Source: Bacteroidales bacterium (GTDB lineage Bacteria > Bacteroidota > Bacteroidia > Bacteroidales > FEN-979). From it: 45,723 nt of DNA. The DNA lies in NCBI GenBank assembly GCA_030681475.1, contig JAUXWT010000062.1, positions 1 through 45,723 of the forward strand, read 5' to 3'. Made by a program: the position numbers and the translations under genes. Within the stretch, counting starts at the first letter, position 1. Every line of letters begins with the position of its first letter. Positions 1 through 9,358 of the stretch are shown here, one piece after another. The notes under the pieces were generated by a model that had not been told where the DNA came from, made no database searches, and was given only the letters and a program-made list of their open reading frames with translations.

Positions 1-1
1 T

Positions 2-2287
2 TCTTGGGTGCTGCCTGAACCATCGGCAAGCAAACTGAAAAAACTATTGAAGTTTGATGTATTGGACGAACAAAAATCAGCGAAGAAAAGTAACAAAGCA
101 AGAAACCCAAATGCACAAAAAGTAAACGCTTGCTTACCTAATCCATTCGGACAAGTGTTTGTAGTAAATGCGGAGAAAGTGATTTTAGAAAGTTTTAAAT
201 TCAATGCTCAAACAGAATTGGTACTGGAAGAAGAAGAAAAAGACACAAGCAACGATTTAAAAAGATTGTTCGGACAAATTCCTAACCTTACAATTTTAAT
301 AGATGAAGTTCACCACGCTGCAACCGATGATATTAAATTACGGCAAGCCGTAAATTATTGGCACAGCAAAGGGAACATTACAACCGTTTTAGGTTTTTCG
401 GGAACTCCTTATTTACAGGGTGCTGAAACCATAAAAGCAGGTGATTACGCTTTTAAATTTTCTCAAATAACCAACACCGTTTATTATTATCCGTTGGTTA
501 CAGCCATTAAGAAATTCCTTAAAACACCAACAGTAAAAATCGGGCAAAACCTTGACCGTTTTCAAATCATTAAAAAAGGAATTGAGGACTTTGATAATCA
601 ATACAAGAAAACGGTTTATCAAAATGGAGCAATTGCAAAGATTGCTATCTATTGCAGTAACATTGAAGTTTTAGAAGAAGAAGTTTATCCGTTCCTGACA
701 AGTGAATTGAAATTAAATCCGGCTGAAATTTTGAAATTTCACGGAGGGAATAAAAAATACTCTTTGCCAAAAGAGAATGAATTAGAATTCCGTTCATTGG
801 ATTTGGCAATTTCAAAAAAGCGGTACATTCTTTTAGTACAAGTTGGAAAAGAAGGTTGGGACTGCCCAAGTTTAACAGGCGTAATCCTTTCGCAAAAAGG
901 CGACAGCCCACAAAATATGGTGCTGCAAACATCTTGCAGATGTTTACGCCAAGTGGACAAAGGAAAAGAAGAAACCGCTTTGATTTGGCTGAATAAAGAC
1001 AATGCCGATACGCTGAACAAACAGTTGAAGCAAGAACAAAACAGCAGCATTGACGAACTGAACAGCACAAAACGCATTGGCAAAGCCGAAATGGTGGAAC
1101 GCCACAGCCGTATGGAATATTTGCAATTGCCGAAAGTGGAATTTTATCAAATGAAAGTTACCTATCAGAGTATTGACGAGGAAGAAACGGCAAACACAAA
1201 AGCCAAGTTAAAAGCCATCGTTAAAAAGATGGAAGATTACAAGGCATCTGCTTTAATAAGCACCAGTGAAATTTCAAACATTGATACTGGAACTATTGAC
1301 ATTATCAACGAAACAGGAATTGCTTTTGCTAATTATAATCAATGGCTTTTTGAAATTAGCAGACAAAGCTTTGGTTTGATTTCGGAAACACAATTGCACC
1401 AATATGACACAGAACTAAACGAAATTTTTGAAACCGTTTCTTTTGAAAAAGACGAAAACCGCTTTTTCAATGAATTGTATGATTTACATTTGATACAATC
1501 AAAAATTCGTGTTGCATTTAGCATCAAAAGAGATTTACAAACCGACACAGAAGTAATTCCAAAACAAGCGGAATTATTGATTGCCGAACGCTTGACCGAT
1601 GTGGAGAGAAATCCAAAACTCTATCCGAACGAAGCCGACACAAATAAAATTCTTGAATTAGATAAAACAAATGAAAGTGTTGAAGTTGATATGACCGAAG
1701 TTGAAAAGGCTTATAACCTAATGAAAGAAGCTTTGGAAGCCCAAGGAATGGGAAGTATGGTTATGTCTTACGACAGTTTTAAATCGGGTAAAGAATATTC
1801 ATCAGTTGTAAAAGCAAAAAATAATTCCTTTCATTATTTACCTTACAATTTTACCGGAAGCGGAAGCAGTGGTTTTGAAATACAAGCACTTCAAGAAACT
1901 TTACGATTAGCTGATTTCAAAACTAAAGAGTTGGAAATATACTACAATGGCGAACGTGGCTTAACCGAATTTGTAATTAACTGCTTTGCCAAAGAAGGAA
2001 AGTATTGGAAAAACATTGGGAAATACACTACTGACTTTTTAATTGTGAAACGAACCGCTAAAGATAAAATTCATAAAGCCCTACTGATTGAAACCAAAGG
2101 TGCTTTGTATGCAGAAGACAAGGTTTTTCAGAAAAAGAAAAACTATGTAGAAACCGAGTTTTTAAAACTCAACCAAGAAAAATTCGGCTACCAACGTTTC
2201 GACTTCCTTTACTTGGAAGACAGCAAAAACATTGCAGCCAACATCACAAAATTGAACAATAAGTTAAACCAGTTTTTTAACGATTAA
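2..2287 (+). CDS. res: Type III restriction enzyme, Res subunit (5' end outside window)
   Basis: The frame is open from base 2, so the GTG at base 8 is only an internal codon and the N-terminus with the Walker A motif lies outside the window. Counting from base 8, the visible 759 residues carry SF2 helicase/translocase motifs: DEVH at 99-102, SGTP at 131-134, and a motif V/VI region (EGWDCPSL, then QTSCRCLRQ) at about 280-316. A PD-(D/E)xK nuclease core near the C-terminus is formed by D676 and E695-T-K697. Type III Res subunits use ATP to move along DNA and cut it together with the Mod subunit. Here res is the first of three genes separated by 3-nt gaps, so they are almost certainly co-transcribed. 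Base composition is AT-rich compared with the housekeeping genes after 5544, consistent with horizontal transfer. The family assignment is firm. Confidence 0.93.
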   Translation, partial: SWVLPEPSASKLKKLLKFDVLDEQKSAKKSNKARNPNAQKVNACLPNPFGQVFVVNAEKVILESFKFNAQTELVLEEEEKDTSNDLKRLFGQIPNLTILIDEVHHAATDDIKLRQAVNYWHSKGNITTVLGFSGTPYLQGAETIKAGDYAFKFSQITNTVYYYPLVTAIKKFLKTPTVKIGQNLDRFQIIKKGIEDFDNQYKKTVYQNGAIAKIAIYCSNIEVLEEEVYPFLTSELKLNPAEILKFHGGNKKYSLPKENELEFRSLDLAISKKRYILLVQVGKEGWDCPSLTGVILSQKGDSPQNMVLQTSCRCLRQVDKGKEETALIWLNKDNADTLNKQLKQEQNSSIDELNSTKRIGKAEMVERHSRMEYLQLPKVEFYQMKVTYQSIDEEETANTKAKLKAIVKKMEDYKASALISTSEISNIDTGTIDIINETGIAFANYNQWLFEISRQSFGLISETQLHQYDTELNEIFETVSFEKDENRFFNELYDLHLIQSKIRVAFSIKRDLQTDTEVIPKQAELLIAERLTDVERNPKLYPNEADTNKILELDKTNESVEVDMTEVEKAYNLMKEALEAQGMGSMVMSYDSFKSGKEYSSVVKAKNNSFHYLPYNFTGSGSSGFEIQALQETLRLADFKTKELEIYYNGERGLTEFVINCFAKEGKYWKNIGKYTTDFLIVKRTAKDKIHKALLIETKGALYAEDKVFQKKKNYVETEFLKLNQEKFGYQRFDFLYLEDSKNIAANITKLNNKLNQFFND

Positions 2288-2290
2288 GAT

Positions 2291-3313
2291 ATGCCCGAAA
2301 ATTCATCATCGTCTGAAATTATCATTTATCAAACCGAAGACGGGATTACAAAGATTGAGACCCGTTTGGAAAATGAAACCGTTTGGCTTACACAAGCACA
2401 AATAGCCGAATTATTTCAAAAAAGCAGAGTTACAATTACTGAACATATCGGCAACATATTTAAAGAAGGTGAGTTGTCGGAAAATTCAGTATGTCGGAAA
2501 TTCCGACTAACTGCCGCTGACGGCAAAGAATATGATACCACTCTTTACAACTTGGACGTAATTATTTCTGTCGGCTATCGGGTAAAATCGTTAAGAGGTA
2601 CTCAATTCAGAATTTGGGCTATTGAACGATTGCGAGAGTATTTGATTAAGGGCTTTACCATGAATGATGATTTGCTTAAAAAAGGGGGTGGTTATTTTGA
2701 GGAATTAATCGACCGTATCCGCGATATTCGTTCGTCCGAAAAGTTGTTCTATCGCAAAGTTTTGGAAATATATGCCACAAGCATAGACTATAATCCTAAT
2801 GCTGAAACCACGAAACTATTTTTTCAAACCGTGCAAAACAAATTGCACTGGGCGGCACACGGACATACGGCTTCCGAAATTATTTTCCAAAGGGCAAACG
2901 CCCAAATGCCATTTATGGGTTTAACGGCTTTTAAGGGGAGCAAACCTTCAAAAAGCGAAATAACCGTTGCGAAAAATTACCTTAAAGAAGAAGAGCTTGC
3001 AATTTTAAACCGCCTGGTTTCTGCATACCTTGATATTGCAGAAGTGAATGCCTTGCAGCAAAAAGCAATGACAATGAAAGATTGGATAGAGGTACTTAAC
3101 GGATTTATAAAAATGTCAAGGCAAAATGTTCTAACGGATGCAGGTAAGATTTCTGCTGAACTGGCACAAAAGAAAGCCCTTGTAGAATACAACACCTATA
3201 AAAGCAAATCGGCTGATGAACTTTCGGCAGTAGAAAAACAATTTATTGCAAGCATTGAAAATGCAAACAAACAACTAATAGCAGCAAGTAAAACAAGTAA
3301 AAAGAAAAGATAA
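2291..3313 (+). CDS. rhuM: RhuM family protein inside the R-M operon
   Basis: This 340-residue protein matches the RhuM ('virulence protein RhuM') family in length and layout. An N-terminal winged-helix-like segment (WLTQAQIAELF, then TITEHI) spans about residues 31-53. It is followed by the family hallmark YNLDVIISVGYRV and the central RGTQFRIWA stretch. The C-terminal third is helical and ends in a lysine-rich tail. The start codon lies 3 nt after the res stop, and mod follows 3 nt after its stop. RhuM proteins often occur beside restriction or toxin genes, but their biochemical role is not established. An accessory or regulatory role in the R-M system is inferred from the operon alone. Confidence 0.9.
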   Translation: MPENSSSSEIIIYQTEDGITKIETRLENETVWLTQAQIAELFQKSRVTITEHIGNIFKEGELSENSVCRKFRLTAADGKEYDTTLYNLDVIISVGYRVKSLRGTQFRIWAIERLREYLIKGFTMNDDLLKKGGGYFEELIDRIRDIRSSEKLFYRKVLEIYATSIDYNPNAETTKLFFQTVQNKLHWAAHGHTASEIIFQRANAQMPFMGLTAFKGSKPSKSEITVAKNYLKEEELAILNRLVSAYLDIAEVNALQQKAMTMKDWIEVLNGFIKMSRQNVLTDAGKISAELAQKKALVEYNTYKSKSADELSAVEKQFIASIENANKQLIAASKTSKKKR

Positions 3314-3316
3314 ATT

Positions 3317-5398
3317 ATGCCAGTAAAATACATTCCATATTACCCGAACACGGTTGAAGGACAAGCGATATTAGATAACATTACCCGAACACAAAGGGTT
3401 TTGCGTTATCGTGAAAACGATAGAGTTTACGACCGTATAAAAAGAGGTATGCCCTACTACGAAGTAGAACCAATGGAAACAGTAGGCGAACCTTCCGAAA
3501 ATTTGGTTATACGTGGCGAGTGTATTTCAGCTTGTGCATTTTTGAAAGAAAAAGACATTAAAGTGGACTTGGTTTACATTGACCCACCTTTTGCCAGTGG
3601 CATAGATTATTCAAAAAAAGTTTACATCAGAAGAAATCCAAAGCTTGCTGAAAAAATAAACACAATAGAAAAAGAAATTCAAGATAACATTGAGGAATTA
3701 GAATTGGCATCAGAAGAAACTGGAGTGAATTTCGGAATGGAAATTCAAATGGAAATGGACAGGCTTCGGGCATTTGATGAAACTATGTATGGCGACATTT
3801 GGCAAAAAGAAGACTATATCAATTGGATGTATGAAAATTTAATTGCCATCAAAAATATAATGACAGATGAAGCCACCATTTACGTTCATTTAGATTATCA
3901 CATTGGACATTATGTAAAAATATTATTGGATGAAATATTTGGAGATGACAATTTCATAAATGAAATTATTTGGAAGCGAAAAGGCGGAAGTTCAAATCCT
4001 GATGGGCAATTTGATGTTGCAACCGACACAATATATATTTATGGAAAATCAGAAAAGCACATTTTCAATAGACAATATGTTTTAGATAGCCCTGATGTTC
4101 AGAAATACATTGAAGAAAGATTTATAAATACCGAACCAGATGGAAGAAAGTATATGACTTCTCCAATTGTTAGTCCAAACTATCGTGAGAATTTGCTTTA
4201 TGATTACAAAGGTTATCAAGCTCCACCAAATGGCTGGTCAATTGAATTAGAGGTAATGAAAAAGTGGGATAAAGAAGGGAAACTTTATTTCCCCAAAAAA
4301 GGAAAAAGAGTTTATCGTAAAATCTTCTTGGATGAATATGAGGGACAACCTGCTCAAAATTTGTGGAGTGATATATTTGTAATTAACCCAATGGCTATTG
4401 AACGTGTTGGTTATTCAACACAAAAGCCAGAAGCGTTACTTCAAAGAATTATTAAAACAAGCACAAATGAAGGTATGTTGGTTGCTGACTTTTTTGGTGG
4501 AAGTGGAGTAACAGCAAAAGTTGCAAATGATTTAGGGCGTAAATTTATTCATACAGATATTGGACTTAATAGTATTCAGACTACGAGAGATAGATTAATT
4601 GAGGCGAAAACAAGGTTCCAAATTTTAGAAATAAAAGACGGAGTAAGTTTGTTCCGAAATCCACAGCAAACAATGGATAAACTGGCAACACTTATTCCTG
4701 GTTTGCAAAAAGGAGTAAAAGGTATCAGTAATTTTTGGTTTGGAGCAATCACAAAAAGTAAAGAAGGAATTGTGCCTGTTTATGTTCCCAATTTACTCAA
4801 CACACAGGAAAAGGTTTTGGATATTCCAACCATTAACACCATCATCAATCAGGAATTGCAAAACTTAGAAGTCAATGCCAAAAAAGTAATTGTCTATTAC
4901 ATAGACATTGACGACCTAAAGGCTTTAGAGAAATTCATTAAAGACAACAACGCCACTGAAATAGAGGTAGAACTAAAAGACCTTAAAAATCTATTACACG
5001 ATGTAGTAATTGAGGATATCATAGATTTTAAAACCACCAAAACCAAAGACGGTTACGAAACGGAAATAAACAAATTTATTAGCGACCGTTTAATTCAGAA
5101 AATTGGTGAGTTCAACCAAAAAGGAAACTTACAATCCGTTGCCAAAGGCAAAAAATTCAACCCAATCAACATCAGCGAAGAAGGTTTAGAACTCATTGAA
5201 CTTATTGCCCTTGATTGTGAAAACACAGAAGGACAATGGCACAGCACCACCGAAATCAAAATTGACAAACTGGGCTTTGTGATTAAAGACGGAATTAAAT
5301 CAAAGGAATTTTGGGACGGAAAAATCACAAGCGATAAGAAACCTTTGAGAATAAAAGTGAGGAATATAAGCGGGGATGAAACGATAAAGGAAATTTAA
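3317..5398 (+). CDS. mod: Type III R-M DNA methyltransferase, Mod subunit
   Basis: The product is a 693-residue site-specific DNA methyltransferase of the beta group. The catalytic DPPF motif (residues 89-92) precedes the AdoMet-binding FGGSG motif (about 395-399), which is the order typical of type III Mod proteins. These methylate adenine N6 on one strand and supply sequence recognition to Res. The long stretch between the two motifs is expected to contain the target-recognition region and includes a helical, glutamate-rich insertion at about 110-155. The STQKPEALLQRII segment ahead of motif I is also characteristic. It is the third gene of the operon. The next start codon, that of a truncated nuclease, comes 1 nt after its stop. 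The recognition sequence cannot be predicted. Confidence 0.94.
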   Translation: MPVKYIPYYPNTVEGQAILDNITRTQRVLRYRENDRVYDRIKRGMPYYEVEPMETVGEPSENLVIRGECISACAFLKEKDIKVDLVYIDPPFASGIDYSKKVYIRRNPKLAEKINTIEKEIQDNIEELELASEETGVNFGMEIQMEMDRLRAFDETMYGDIWQKEDYINWMYENLIAIKNIMTDEATIYVHLDYHIGHYVKILLDEIFGDDNFINEIIWKRKGGSSNPDGQFDVATDTIYIYGKSEKHIFNRQYVLDSPDVQKYIEERFINTEPDGRKYMTSPIVSPNYRENLLYDYKGYQAPPNGWSIELEVMKKWDKEGKLYFPKKGKRVYRKIFLDEYEGQPAQNLWSDIFVINPMAIERVGYSTQKPEALLQRIIKTSTNEGMLVADFFGGSGVTAKVANDLGRKFIHTDIGLNSIQTTRDRLIEAKTRFQILEIKDGVSLFRNPQQTMDKLATLIPGLQKGVKGISNFWFGAITKSKEGIVPVYVPNLLNTQEKVLDIPTINTIINQELQNLEVNAKKVIVYYIDIDDLKALEKFIKDNNATEIEVELKDLKNLLHDVVIEDIIDFKTTKTKDGYETEINKFISDRLIQKIGEFNQKGNLQSVAKGKKFNPINISEEGLELIELIALDCENTEGQWHSTTEIKIDKLGFVIKDGIKSKEFWDGKITSDKKPLRIKVRNISGDETIKEI

Positions 5399-5399
5399 T

Positions 5400-5504
5400 A
5401 TGTATCTATCCAGCATCAAACTTTGGAATTTTAGGAAATTCGGTGCAGAGGGCGAAATAGACCTTACAAAACCGCATTTAGATTTAAACCTAACCAAATC
5501 ATAG
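5400..5504 (+). pseudogene. N-terminal stump of an OLD-family/AAA ATP-dependent nuclease
   Basis: An ATG one base after the mod stop opens 34 codons beginning MYLSSIKLWNFRKFG and ending DLNLTKS before TAG. I recognise the opening as the usual start of OLD-like or RecF-like ABC ATPase nucleases, where the Walker A motif should follow directly. Here a stop codon appears just before it, and nothing resembling the remainder follows. The spacing suggests it was once the fourth gene of the res-rhuM-mod operon and was cut when the island edge formed. The assignment rests on family knowledge and a short match, so it needs an alignment. Confidence 0.7.
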
Positions 5505-5543
5505 GTAAGTTTTAATAATACAAAAATAACTGATCTGGATGAT
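5505..5543. other. Boundary between defence island and conserved chromosome
   Basis: This short AT-rich gap separates the truncated nuclease on the + strand from the convergent phosphate transporter on the - strand. No gene or clear terminator is seen. It is the likely edge of the horizontally acquired block because codon use and base composition change across it. Confidence 0.5.
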
Positions 5544-6575
5544 TCAGAATCCTTTATGAAGAGCCTGAGCCAGCCAGAAACAGAGTGCGGATACAATGGC
5601 TGATGCCGGGATCGTAAGAACCCAGGCAATTAAAATATTAACAGCGATTTTCCATTTTATTCCTGTCAGGTTTGTGACGGAGCCTACGCCGATTATCGAA
5701 CCTGCAATAGTATGGGTTGTAGAGATCGGAATTCCAAGGCTCGTGGCAAGAAATATTGTGAGCGCACCTGATGTTTCAGCCGCAAAACCATGTACCGGCT
5801 TCAATTTTGTCAGTTTCATTCCCATGGTTTTAACAATTCTCCAACCTCCGATGCCCGTTCCTACTGCCATGGCAACATGACAGGAAAGAATTATCCACAG
5901 GGTGTCCCAGCTTGTAAGTGAGAGCTTTACATCCGGTGTAAAAATTCCGGCAGCAACCAAAAGAGCCACGATGACCCCCATGGTTTTCTGCGCATCGTTA
6001 CCTCCATGCCCAAGTGAGTACAAGGCTGCGGATACGATCTGTCCCTTGCGGAAGATACTATCAACATTGCCGGGTGTCAATTTATGAAAAATCCAAATCA
6101 TCGCGATCATCAGGATAAAACCAAGTGCAACACCTATCAACGGGGCCACAGGGATGAATGTCGCTGTCTCTATTACTTTTGTCCAGTGAATGATGCTCAA
6201 TCCCTTATATGCCAACCCCGATCCAACAAGGCCTCCGATCAATGCATGTGATGAGCTGGAAGGAAGTCCATACCACCAGGTGATCAAATCCCATATAATC
6301 GCTCCGATAAGTCCGGTCAGAATGATATATAAAAAGGCCGGATCTCCAGCCTCAATAATCACGATTTTGGAAATCGTATTGGCGACTTTTGGCGCAAAAA
6401 CAAACATAGCGGCAAAATTGAAAAATGCCGCCCAGATAACGGCAAACTTTGGAGATAATACCTTTGTGGAAACAATGGTGGCAATTGAATTTGCAGCATC
6501 ATGAAAGCCGTTGATGATATCAAATAAAAGCGCAACAGCTATACTGATGACAACAATAATTAAAACTGAATCCAT
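5544..6575 (-). CDS. pit: PiT family inorganic phosphate transporter
   Basis: This 343-residue polytopic membrane protein has both PiT signatures. The first is NGFHDAANSIA at residues 22-32, and the inverted copy is GHGGNDAQ at 189-196. It also has the GLPSSSSHAL segment at about 103-112 and a matching STTHTIAG segment near 285-292. Long hydrophobic stretches fill most of the remainder. The family carries phosphate (often as a metal-phosphate complex) across the inner membrane, driven by H+ or Na+. The DUF47 gene lies 30 nt upstream on the same strand, the usual PiT partner, so the two are probably one transcript. Confidence 0.95.
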   Translation of the reverse strand: MDSVLIIVVISIAVALLFDIINGFHDAANSIATIVSTKVLSPKFAVIWAAFFNFAAMFVFAPKVANTISKIVIIEAGDPAFLYIILTGLIGAIIWDLITWWYGLPSSSSHALIGGLVGSGLAYKGLSIIHWTKVIETATFIPVAPLIGVALGFILMIAMIWIFHKLTPGNVDSIFRKGQIVSAALYSLGHGGNDAQKTMGVIVALLVAAGIFTPDVKLSLTSWDTLWIILSCHVAMAVGTGIGGWRIVKTMGMKLTKLKPVHGFAAETSGALTIFLATSLGIPISTTHTIAGSIIGVGSVTNLTGIKWKIAVNILIAWVLTIPASAIVSALCFWLAQALHKGF

Positions 6576-6605
6576 AGATGAATTATAAAGGAGTGATTAC
6601 TGTCA

Positions 6606-7232
6606 TCAGGCATTATCGATGAGGATGCTCTCAATGGTGTTGGCCACCCTTTCAATTCGGTCAACGGCCTTTTCGAGACGCTCAAAAACCTCTTTCCACT
6701 TGATGATCATCATGATATCGTTCGATTTGAAAAGGTTGGCCACGGCAATCCGGGAAATATCATCAGCCTGGTTTTCAAGTTCATGGATCATTTCACACTT
6801 GTCGCGGATCAACTTTTTGTTTTTTTTGCTATTTTTAAGACTTTTAATTGCCTCTTCCAATTCCAGGTTGCTATTGTGGATAATCTTCGCAAACTCCAGT
6901 GTATCGGGAAGGATTTCCTCGATATCGTAGTAAAACAAACGAAAGGTTGCCGCATTCATCTGATCTGCAAAATCATCAAGACCGTTGACCAATTGATAAA
7001 TCTGGTCACGGTCTATTGGTGTGATAAAGGTCTTATGCAACAGGTCAATACATTCTTTGGTCACCTTATCTGCTTCCCGTTCGAGCCGTTTGATCGCCTT
7101 GGTGGCAACCTCCGGGTGTTTTTTCTCCTTGACCAACGCAAGAAACTCAACACTGATCTGAAGGTTGATGTTCATAAGCCTTTCGAAGTAATCAAAAAAG
7201 GCATATTCCCGGGGTAGAAGTCCTCTAAACAT
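6606..7232 (-). CDS. DUF47 / PhoU-like phosphate transport accessory protein
   Basis: The 208-residue product is almost entirely helical and rich in charged residues, as expected for the PhoU-like DUF47 family. The N-terminus (FFDYFERLMNINLQ) and the LEREADKVTKEC and LENQADDISRIA segments correspond to the two repeated helical hairpins, each with a conserved E/D-rich metal-binding patch. Proteins of this family sit next to PiT transporters and are thought to control their activity. The gene is 30 nt upstream of pit and about 50 nt downstream of the acetyl-CoA synthetase stop, so read-through from the latter is possible. Confidence 0.92.
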   Translation of the reverse strand: MFRGLLPREYAFFDYFERLMNINLQISVEFLALVKEKKHPEVATKAIKRLEREADKVTKECIDLLHKTFITPIDRDQIYQLVNGLDDFADQMNAATFRLFYYDIEEILPDTLEFAKIIHNSNLELEEAIKSLKNSKKNKKLIRDKCEMIHELENQADDISRIAVANLFKSNDIMMIIKWKEVFERLEKAVDRIERVANTIESILIDNA

Positions 7233-7281
7233 AAATTGATATTTTTAGTATGAAATTTTCTTTTTAAACCTTTTGACCTAA

Positions 7282-9183
7282 TTACTCCTCCAGGGTGGTA
7301 AGATCACCGGTGTCCAATCCTAACGCTGCTGCTTTCAGAACCCGTCGCATGATCTTGCCGCTCCTGGTTTTAGGAAGCTTATCGGCAAAAATGACAAAAG
7401 CCGGGCGGGCAATTGGGCCGATCTCTTTCTCCACATGTTCTTTCAACTCTTCCGCCAGTTTGTCATTCGGCGAGATCCCTTCGTTGAGGATGACCGTGGT
7501 GTGTATGATGTTTCCTCGCAGGTCGTCAGGGAGCGCGATGGCAGCCGCTTCGGTCACCGAGGGATGGCTTACCAGGGCGCTTTCGATCTCGGCTGAGCCC
7601 AGCCGGTAACCGCTCACCTTGATCACATCATCAATGCGGCCTATGACCCAGTAATACCCGTCTTTATCCTGCCTTGCTGAATCGCCTGCCAGGTACCAGC
7701 CCTGTTTCTGATATTTCTCCCAGTACTTCTCCACAAATCGTTCCGGATCATGAAGGATTGTTCGCGCCATCCCCGGCCATGGATTTTTGATAATCAGGTT
7801 TCCCTCATCACCCTGCTTTACTTCATTACCGTTTTCGTCAACGATCGCGACCTCATTGCCGAAAAAGGGTTTTGCACAGGAACCTGGTTTCAGCGGCATG
7901 ACCGGGAGGGGAGTGATCATAAATCCGCCGGTCTCCGTCTGCCACCAGGTATCCATGATCGGACACTTTCCTTTGCCGATCACCTCATGGTACCATTTCC
8001 ATGCTTCAGGGTTGATGGGTTCTCCGACCGAACCCAGCAGCCGCAGCGAACTCAGGTCATGCCTGTTGGCCCAAGAAGCGCCGTAACGCATCAGTCCCCG
8101 AATGGCCGTTGGGGAGGTGTAAAGGATGTTTATTCCGTACCTTTCGATCATCTGCCACCACCGGTTTGGGTACGGGTGGTTGGGGGCGCCCTCGTACATC
8201 ATGATGGTGGCGCCGTTGATCAGTGGGGCATATACAATATAGCTGTGCCCGGTGATCCAGCCCGGATCGGCCGCGCACCACCAGCGGTCTTCGGGTTTGA
8301 TGTCGAAAACATATTTATGGGTGGTCGCGGTAAAAACGGCATACCCGCCATGGGTGTGCACCAATCCCTTGGGTTTTCCGGTTGTTCCCGAAGTATAAAG
8401 GATAAACAACGGATCTTCCGAATCCATCGGCTCCGTTTTACAATCCTTTGAATCGAGCGGCATCATCATCAGATCGTGGTACCAGAAATCACGGTCATTT
8501 TCCATATAGCATTCTTCGCCCGTCCGCTTGACAGTGATGCAGACTTCGATCGTGGCCGACCGCTGCATCGCCTCATTCGCGATGGCCTTCAACTGAGTCT
8601 TTTTACCTCTCCGGTAACCACCATCGGCCGTGACAAGGATTCGGCTTTCGGAATCGTGGATCCTTTCGGCCAGCGATTCAACACTGAAACCGCCGTACAC
8701 CACGCTGTGTACCGCTCCCATGCGGGCACAAGCCAGCATGGCAATGACCAGCTCAGGTATCTGGGGCATATATATGGTGATCACATCACCCTTTCTGGCC
8801 CCCATCGCCTTGAGAATATTTGCGAACCTTGAAACCTCCCGGTTGAGGGCATGGTATGAAAAAGTACGCACATCGCCGGGTTCTCCTTCCCATATAATGG
8901 CCAACTTGTTGCGTGTCGCGTTGTTCTGATGCCGGTCAAGGGCATTGTGAACAATATTGATCTTACCACCTGTAAACCATTTGAAAAATGGTTTGTTGCT
9001 GTCATCGAGTACTTTGTCCCATTTTTTATACCAATCAAGCTTTTTCGCCTCGACAGCCCAAAAACCCTCACGGTCATCAATAGACTTCTGGTAAAGGGTT
9101 TCATAATCCTTGATGATGGCTTTCCTTACTAATTCTTTCGGTGGATAATAAAAGTTAGTATCATTTTCGTTCGTAGGTTCCAT
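7282..9183 (-). CDS. acsA: Acetyl-CoA synthetase (AMP-forming)
   Basis: The 633-residue protein makes acetyl-CoA from acetate, ATP and CoA through an acetyl-AMP intermediate. The ATP-binding loop YTSGTTGKPKG lies at residues 263-273. The DTWWQTETGG motif and GRIDDVIKVSGYRLG hinge follow, and the catalytic lysine is K610 in KTRSGKIMRR, the residue regulated by acetylation in this family. Length and the N-terminal domain (WDKVLDDSNKPFFKWF) are typical for Acs. A TAnnTTTG-type element (TATCTTTG on the minus strand, 9200-9207) lies just upstream. The large open frames on the opposite strand are shadows caused by its GC-rich codons. Confidence 0.96.
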   Translation of the reverse strand: MEPTNENDTNFYYPPKELVRKAIIKDYETLYQKSIDDREGFWAVEAKKLDWYKKWDKVLDDSNKPFFKWFTGGKINIVHNALDRHQNNATRNKLAIIWEGEPGDVRTFSYHALNREVSRFANILKAMGARKGDVITIYMPQIPELVIAMLACARMGAVHSVVYGGFSVESLAERIHDSESRILVTADGGYRRGKKTQLKAIANEAMQRSATIEVCITVKRTGEECYMENDRDFWYHDLMMMPLDSKDCKTEPMDSEDPLFILYTSGTTGKPKGLVHTHGGYAVFTATTHKYVFDIKPEDRWWCAADPGWITGHSYIVYAPLINGATIMMYEGAPNHPYPNRWWQMIERYGINILYTSPTAIRGLMRYGASWANRHDLSSLRLLGSVGEPINPEAWKWYHEVIGKGKCPIMDTWWQTETGGFMITPLPVMPLKPGSCAKPFFGNEVAIVDENGNEVKQGDEGNLIIKNPWPGMARTILHDPERFVEKYWEKYQKQGWYLAGDSARQDKDGYYWVIGRIDDVIKVSGYRLGSAEIESALVSHPSVTEAAAIALPDDLRGNIIHTTVILNEGISPNDKLAEELKEHVEKEIGPIARPAFVIFADKLPKTRSGKIMRRVLKAAALGLDTGDLTTLEE

Positions 9184-9199
9184 AAGATATTTTTAAGGC

Positions 9200-9207
9200 C
9201 AAAGATA
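9200..9207 (-). promoter_or_regulatory. Probable -7 element for acsA
   Basis: The minus strand reads TATCTTTG here, a perfect TAnnTTTG element of the Bacteroidetes primary sigma factor. No good TTG is found 19-20 bp upstream. The predicted leader would be only about 10 nt. Confidence 0.45.
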
Positions 9208-9358
9208 TATAATATTTTATGTTCATGGTTTTATCGATAAAATTCTGCCATTCGCCGATTTGATTCCTTCACTTACCCATTCACCTGTAACATATTATAT
9301 CGCACTTCGTCATATCACCATGAAATACAAAACACAACCACGTAAAAAATCACAAGCC

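Noticed and set aside
7750-8451. Long open frame on the + strand opposite acsA (233 codons)
   Set aside because: It lies wholly inside a well-conserved acetyl-CoA synthetase gene and has no recognisable domain; it is a shadow of GC-rich codons.
9260-9358. Upstream extension of the small exported protein to 9260
   Set aside because: It would place 33 hydrophilic residues before a clear signal peptide and covers a degenerate intergenic repeat.
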